From Pseudomonas costantinii (GTDB taxonomy: Bacteria; Pseudomonadota; Gammaproteobacteria; Pseudomonadales; Pseudomonadaceae), in contig NZ_MDDR01000065.1 of assembly GCF_001870435.1 (NCBI RefSeq), positions 186,001 to 250,000 on the forward strand: a stretch of DNA of 64,000 bases, read 5' to 3'. Every line of letters starts with the position of its first letter. Positions within the stretch are counted from its first letter, which is position 1. Below the pieces are notes generated by a model, which saw only the letters and a program-made list of their open reading frames with translations, searched no databases and was not told where the DNA came from. Made by a program: the position numbers and the translations under genes. Of the stretch, positions 62,601-64,000 are shown piece after piece.

Positions 62601-63204
62601 CGGCGACGGCGCCATACTGACCTTTATCGACATGGAGATCCTGCACAAACTGCATCAGGCAAAAGCCCGCCCCAACAGCAAAGAAGCTGACCGAGAGCTA
62701 CTCGCTCTTGCCAAGGGGCTGTTTTACTTGCGTCACGTGGATTATCACGCCCAAAGGCGCATAGAATCCTTGTACGAATCCGGCCTTGACCCCGACGACG
62801 CAGAGGTAAAACTCTACTACCGACTCAAACTGCGCACAGAATTCAATCTGCCCGTACAACACGAAGAAATGCTGTATTCGGTGCAAGGATGGGTCAGCGA
62901 AAGGGACATCGGCAACGTCAGAACAGCGCTTATAGAGTTGAGCCGCACCGAAGCGCAGCAGACTGCGCTGTTAATGGAAGAGTTCTGGATTGATTACCTG
63001 GCCCGCAGCCTGCCGGAGCCATTCCAAACCATCGACGCAATAGCGGGGTATCAGATCATTGAGCTGAACCAACAGGTTGCGGACAAACGATCAGATGGCT
63101 ACCTGGAAAAACGCCAAAACATCATCGACCAGAAAACTGCCGAGCTTGCCCGGCTGGTCAAGCAACTGACCCAAGCCGCGCAGATTGGCCAGCGAGCCGA
63201 CTGA
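56695..63204 (+). CDS. Giant LRR protein with C-terminal NEL-type E3 ubiquitin ligase domain
   Basis: A 2,169-residue protein. ATG 56695 is chosen because AAAGGAG ends 9 bp before it; ATG 56686 would abut the ribosome site. Residues 1 to about 1600 resemble the large toxin-like region of Pseudomonas NEL proteins and contain duplicated modules: LPGWP units start near residues 717, 1232 and 1418, and a GVYAINGK / GVYELNGQ module occurs near 560 and 1085. About five leucine-rich repeats fill 1665-1845 (HTLRYLDLAEND, TQLVRLYLDDNP, LIKLDLRGTGI, LQSLRLEENRI). The C-terminal ~290 residues match the NEL ligase; Cys1969 in GTCGDGAILTF keeps the catalytic CxD motif. NEL proteins of the IpaH/SspH family ubiquitinate host proteins after secretion. 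No signal peptide or secretion genes are near. Confidence 0.82.
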   Translation: MPTRPPLNGLSGALQSRESWDRQQALEFIRHTVARALASLTPSQQRDYVRLQREAHAALAVVEIQNAAIISEFKTRGLAQLRSKLGGQDPEQIKLHTRYLEVIEPALPWEPAFGKAEVNLLQNRFRRAYDESRYRPHLSTMSLWDAACLNFDFATGTPQQSGHSFVDASYLTGAKDLSVAQFIAISRDLDLGEQLQATLQTALKKDGRLERALQTSTKACLLFEALEAYRNRASTGVTLRLYEQLTQAIDGSGPALTFETLGMSTGVTVLPAVPFVPSGATIPVPLLLIRVASLGVLSYFPFRPGGALRYHDDAGSAAGHFAQQLKDSHRAFDLGWFARQLPMNEMHAFKGLTIPQSPPEGLSPVAGWLYDTFHRWFPEQALDGLRFTPDIEHGRKHTLVQALTYREVQRYQANLSTLATRRSERDLQAVIDGAAHLFDEVLQLLLTPMPGGVTGLNRVMQAAVFGSLTYSVIVGVNEAARGEASQFAGALADVMDMAVNGLLISTAGRVHRQRIEGLLRRLGSPRKVTGGDGNAMLWMPDIGPDAALDQNLLNGKTANAQGVYAINGKQYARVKHGEAQRVMEISYDAKAMRFTLKPENPAHFAPPIVFDPSLQAWVLDVNGTHTLSDSQLVERMLPDGSASVPMSDIEQMLRSVAASRAALDAIWAGKTAPLHVTEGVRRLQADQVIKQITRDFHRRGHMPPYAEEAVLSLLTQLPGWPVEAQLQVHDQHGQRLQTYAGRQPPASGAHTIKLKRRDDGTYVGLDDPAATVVSQESLFEAILRQLPTGSILGKEGSPNLSEAQRIARLRLQISQRAQADQLALFSALTRYAEHTRDQVSANDDARYFVPFHHAAPRVEVTPLLEKLRTLYAPLTPAHLEYLLERTPLNMTQQASFLNDASLPAVVKDNLEHHRMALRIDEVIDGLYHPRAFNPDTDSWAREFAASLLRIRFNRDFVVTEMADEKAIKPYISSGPDDTTVNVLHHGQGGYEANDLHNAGPIPVSPASDSFYLAIGSVLQPHERVALGMHSPIDAQGLRNTLANAMSAQRSPEGYISLLDRSLGQYAMSVVLPFDEPPNATGVYELNGQTLLPLMGSVYSIIFDTKRLKWRLKHPQKIGVDTPLLEHNRRGAWRLANDNPMAWNDHQLFSRLGNHNFNVDQTTASRILSLTDTPARALREVHSTHLPPPPLLSDTSKRFRIEREILAFIQAMATYSGTDTARPSLQLLLVTSLPGWPDTHALVIVDSQGGVRSQYPSKSRLDAEKIRISEAQSRGAEPLGPIARNDTVTSALLGELPTSQQERLSKLAKKISEYAYRERAQLFNTLYLQSEPHGTALEQRFKTHHPALPHSAVTAILEQASPKELKQLQTHDRVGLRLAEQARLTVNDTRLNRAFEGLYLNTLANPDSEKITLHLLKSLPGWPATLRLDIHEGSDKGRLLESAGHLDGSERRILARLGGGYQAYDSQGRLLNEPADAPHDLLRSIVQLLSTEQRKALEVVDGLDITPLQQRIAELALNQRVAIKTLLGLPHIPPWLQPPMRVDSSFLAYPFTLRNLWPSSADQPPTADLVSKLRELYPSLSAGVANYMLQTLGSSDPARLIELERRRAEYQALDYGLTQWAEAPHANDADDPLGLNLGRRRYIAQHIRSAWRMETRRPRPGSMYDMHFLELQLDGNDLPDPDFILGTRGFEHIDLLKISGEAFPPTGNAFIGKFSNLSHLHVDCRLTELPASITDMHTLRYLDLAENDIVLTPESRERLAGMTQLVRLYLDDNPLGLTPDVSAMTELIKLDLRGTGIDQWPIGAESLFGLQSLRLEENRITTIPDAVFTDVRMEPANGHTFLHDNPLTTETLTRITRYREQTGILLGGALPGITHAPVSSADAGQWLAGVPDAQHGARKQLWEQLQQNEGASPDDAFRVLADLSQSYAYTHSPSSRQTLTDRVWRLLDAMGESTELRDTVFHNTYAAGTCGDGAILTFIDMEILHKLHQAKARPNSKEADRELLALAKGLFYLRHVDYHAQRRIESLYESGLDPDDAEVKLYYRLKLRTEFNLPVQHEEMLYSVQGWVSERDIGNVRTALIELSRTEAQQTALLMEEFWIDYLARSLPEPFQTIDAIAGYQIIELNQQVADKRSDGYLEKRQNIIDQKTAELARLVKQLTQAAQIGQRAD

Positions 63205-63249
63205 CCAACCGCCTGGTGCACCGGTGAGGAACCGGCGCACCAAGCTCAC

Positions 63250-64000
63250 TTAACGAGCAGTCGCTACAGCCGTATTACCGGGCTGCAATTTGAAGGCATA
63301 AAACAACACGGTCAGCAGTACCAGAAACGCCGGGCCCACATACAGCGCCACGCGCGTATCAGGGAAGTACGCCATCAGCCCCACCACCAGCACCAGAAAT
63401 GCCAAGGCCAGGTAGGAACTGACCGGGTACAGCCACATGCGGTACTTGAGCCCCGCCTGCTCGGCCGGGCTCAGGCTTTTGCGGAATTTAAGCTGGGCCA
63501 GCAGGATCATCAGCCAGGTCCAGATCGCGCCGAAGGTGGCGATGGACGTCACCCAGACGAACACCTTGTCCGGCACCAGGTAGTTGAGCAACACGCCCAG
63601 CAACAAGGCGAAGATCGACAACAGCAGCGCCTTGCGCGGTACACCGTTGCTGGAGGTCGTACCGAACGCGGCCGGAGCCTGGCCGTTCTGCGCCAGGCTG
63701 TAGAGCATACGCCCGGTACTGAAGATGCCGCCGTTGCAAGACGACAGCGCGGCGGTGATCACCACAAAGTTGATGATACCGGCGGCAGTCTTGATGCCCA
63801 GGCGCTCGAAGGTCATCACAAACGGGCTGCCCTGGGTGCCGATTTCATTCCACGGGTAGATCGACAAAATCACGAACAACGCGCCCACATAGAACAGCAG
63901 AATGCGCCAGAACACCGAGCCAATCGCACTCGGGATGGTCTTCTGCGGGTTCTTTGCTTCACCGGCGGTAAGGCCGATCATCTCCACACCCAGGTAGGCG
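63250..64000 (-). CDS. Amino acid permease (APC family), partial
   Basis: The gene runs off the right edge, so its N-terminus is missing; 250 codons are present, with stop at 63250. Six or more membrane helices remain. The stretch AYLGVEMIGLTAGEAKNPQKTIP and later SSCNGGIFSTGRMLYSLAQ are typical of the AroP/ProY/CycA amino acid transporter family. Convergent with the NEL gene, 45 bp apart. Substrate cannot be told from this part. Confidence 0.88.
   Translation of the reverse strand, partial: AYLGVEMIGLTAGEAKNPQKTIPSAIGSVFWRILLFYVGALFVILSIYPWNEIGTQGSPFVMTFERLGIKTAAGIINFVVITAALSSCNGGIFSTGRMLYSLAQNGQAPAAFGTTSSNGVPRKALLLSIFALLLGVLLNYLVPDKVFVWVTSIATFGAIWTWLMILLAQLKFRKSLSPAEQAGLKYRMWLYPVSSYLALAFLVLVVGLMAYFPDTRVALYVGPAFLVLLTVLFYAFKLQPGNTAVATAR

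Overview
The window comes from the chromosome of a Pseudomonas of the fluorescens group. The evidence is gene order (mutS-fdxA-rsmZ, mrp-metG, argG-motY-pyrC-rnt-prx-bfd-bfr-grxD, argF with an ATPase gene, glpFKRD, the aat acidic amino acid transporter with aauSR), a Gac/Rsm regulatory RNA, and several families of fluorescens-type palindromic repeats. I see no rRNA or tRNA genes, no CRISPR array, no intact insertion sequence and no prophage. All calls rest on reading the sequence; no database search was run.

Layout. 1-2,130: end of mutS, fdxA, the sRNA rsmZ on the minus strand with a GacA-type upstream site, and mrp. 2,300-7,400: metG, an unusual soluble RnfB-like ferredoxin with a repeated tail, nth, a small acidic protein and a LuxR-type response regulator. 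7,400-19,530: an AT-rich stretch, then housekeeping and iron/redox genes (argG, motY, pyrC, rnt, peroxiredoxin, bfd, a bacterioferritin with a damaged ferroxidase site, grxD, a molybdopterin oxidoreductase, argF plus an orphan ABC ATPase, ybaK). 19,850-24,950: the glycerol regulon glpF-glpK-glpR-glpD. 25,000-28,170: a Sel1-repeat gene diverging from a catecholate-type TonB receptor. 28,200-35,060: the acidic amino acid ABC transporter under a clear sigma-54 promoter and AauR boxes, followed by its own sensor and regulator.

35,540-42,960 is the most interesting part. It is a tightly packed minus-strand operon of six genes: HAD phosphatase, class III aminotransferase, alpha/beta hydrolase, FemAB-like acyltransferase, sensor kinase and sigma-54 response regulator. 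It has its own candidate sigma-54 promoter and a cluster of inverted heptamers upstream. It looks like a self-regulated small-molecule or surface-modification system whose product I cannot name.

43,000-56,620 is mixed: an OmpV/MipA-like porin, a 256-bp perfect-armed palindromic element, a DsbA/FrnE protein, metR, GNAT and Nudix genes, a degenerate response regulator/YN-GYP protein, the zinc-independent ribosomal protein L31B behind a Zur-like operator, a permease with a nitrilase, a LuxR regulator with a glutamate-synthase-like operon, and an OpgC-like acyltransferase. 56,695-63,204 encodes a 2,169-residue protein with leucine-rich repeats and a C-terminal NEL-type E3 ubiquitin ligase domain, a probable eukaryote-directed effector. 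The window ends inside an amino acid permease gene.
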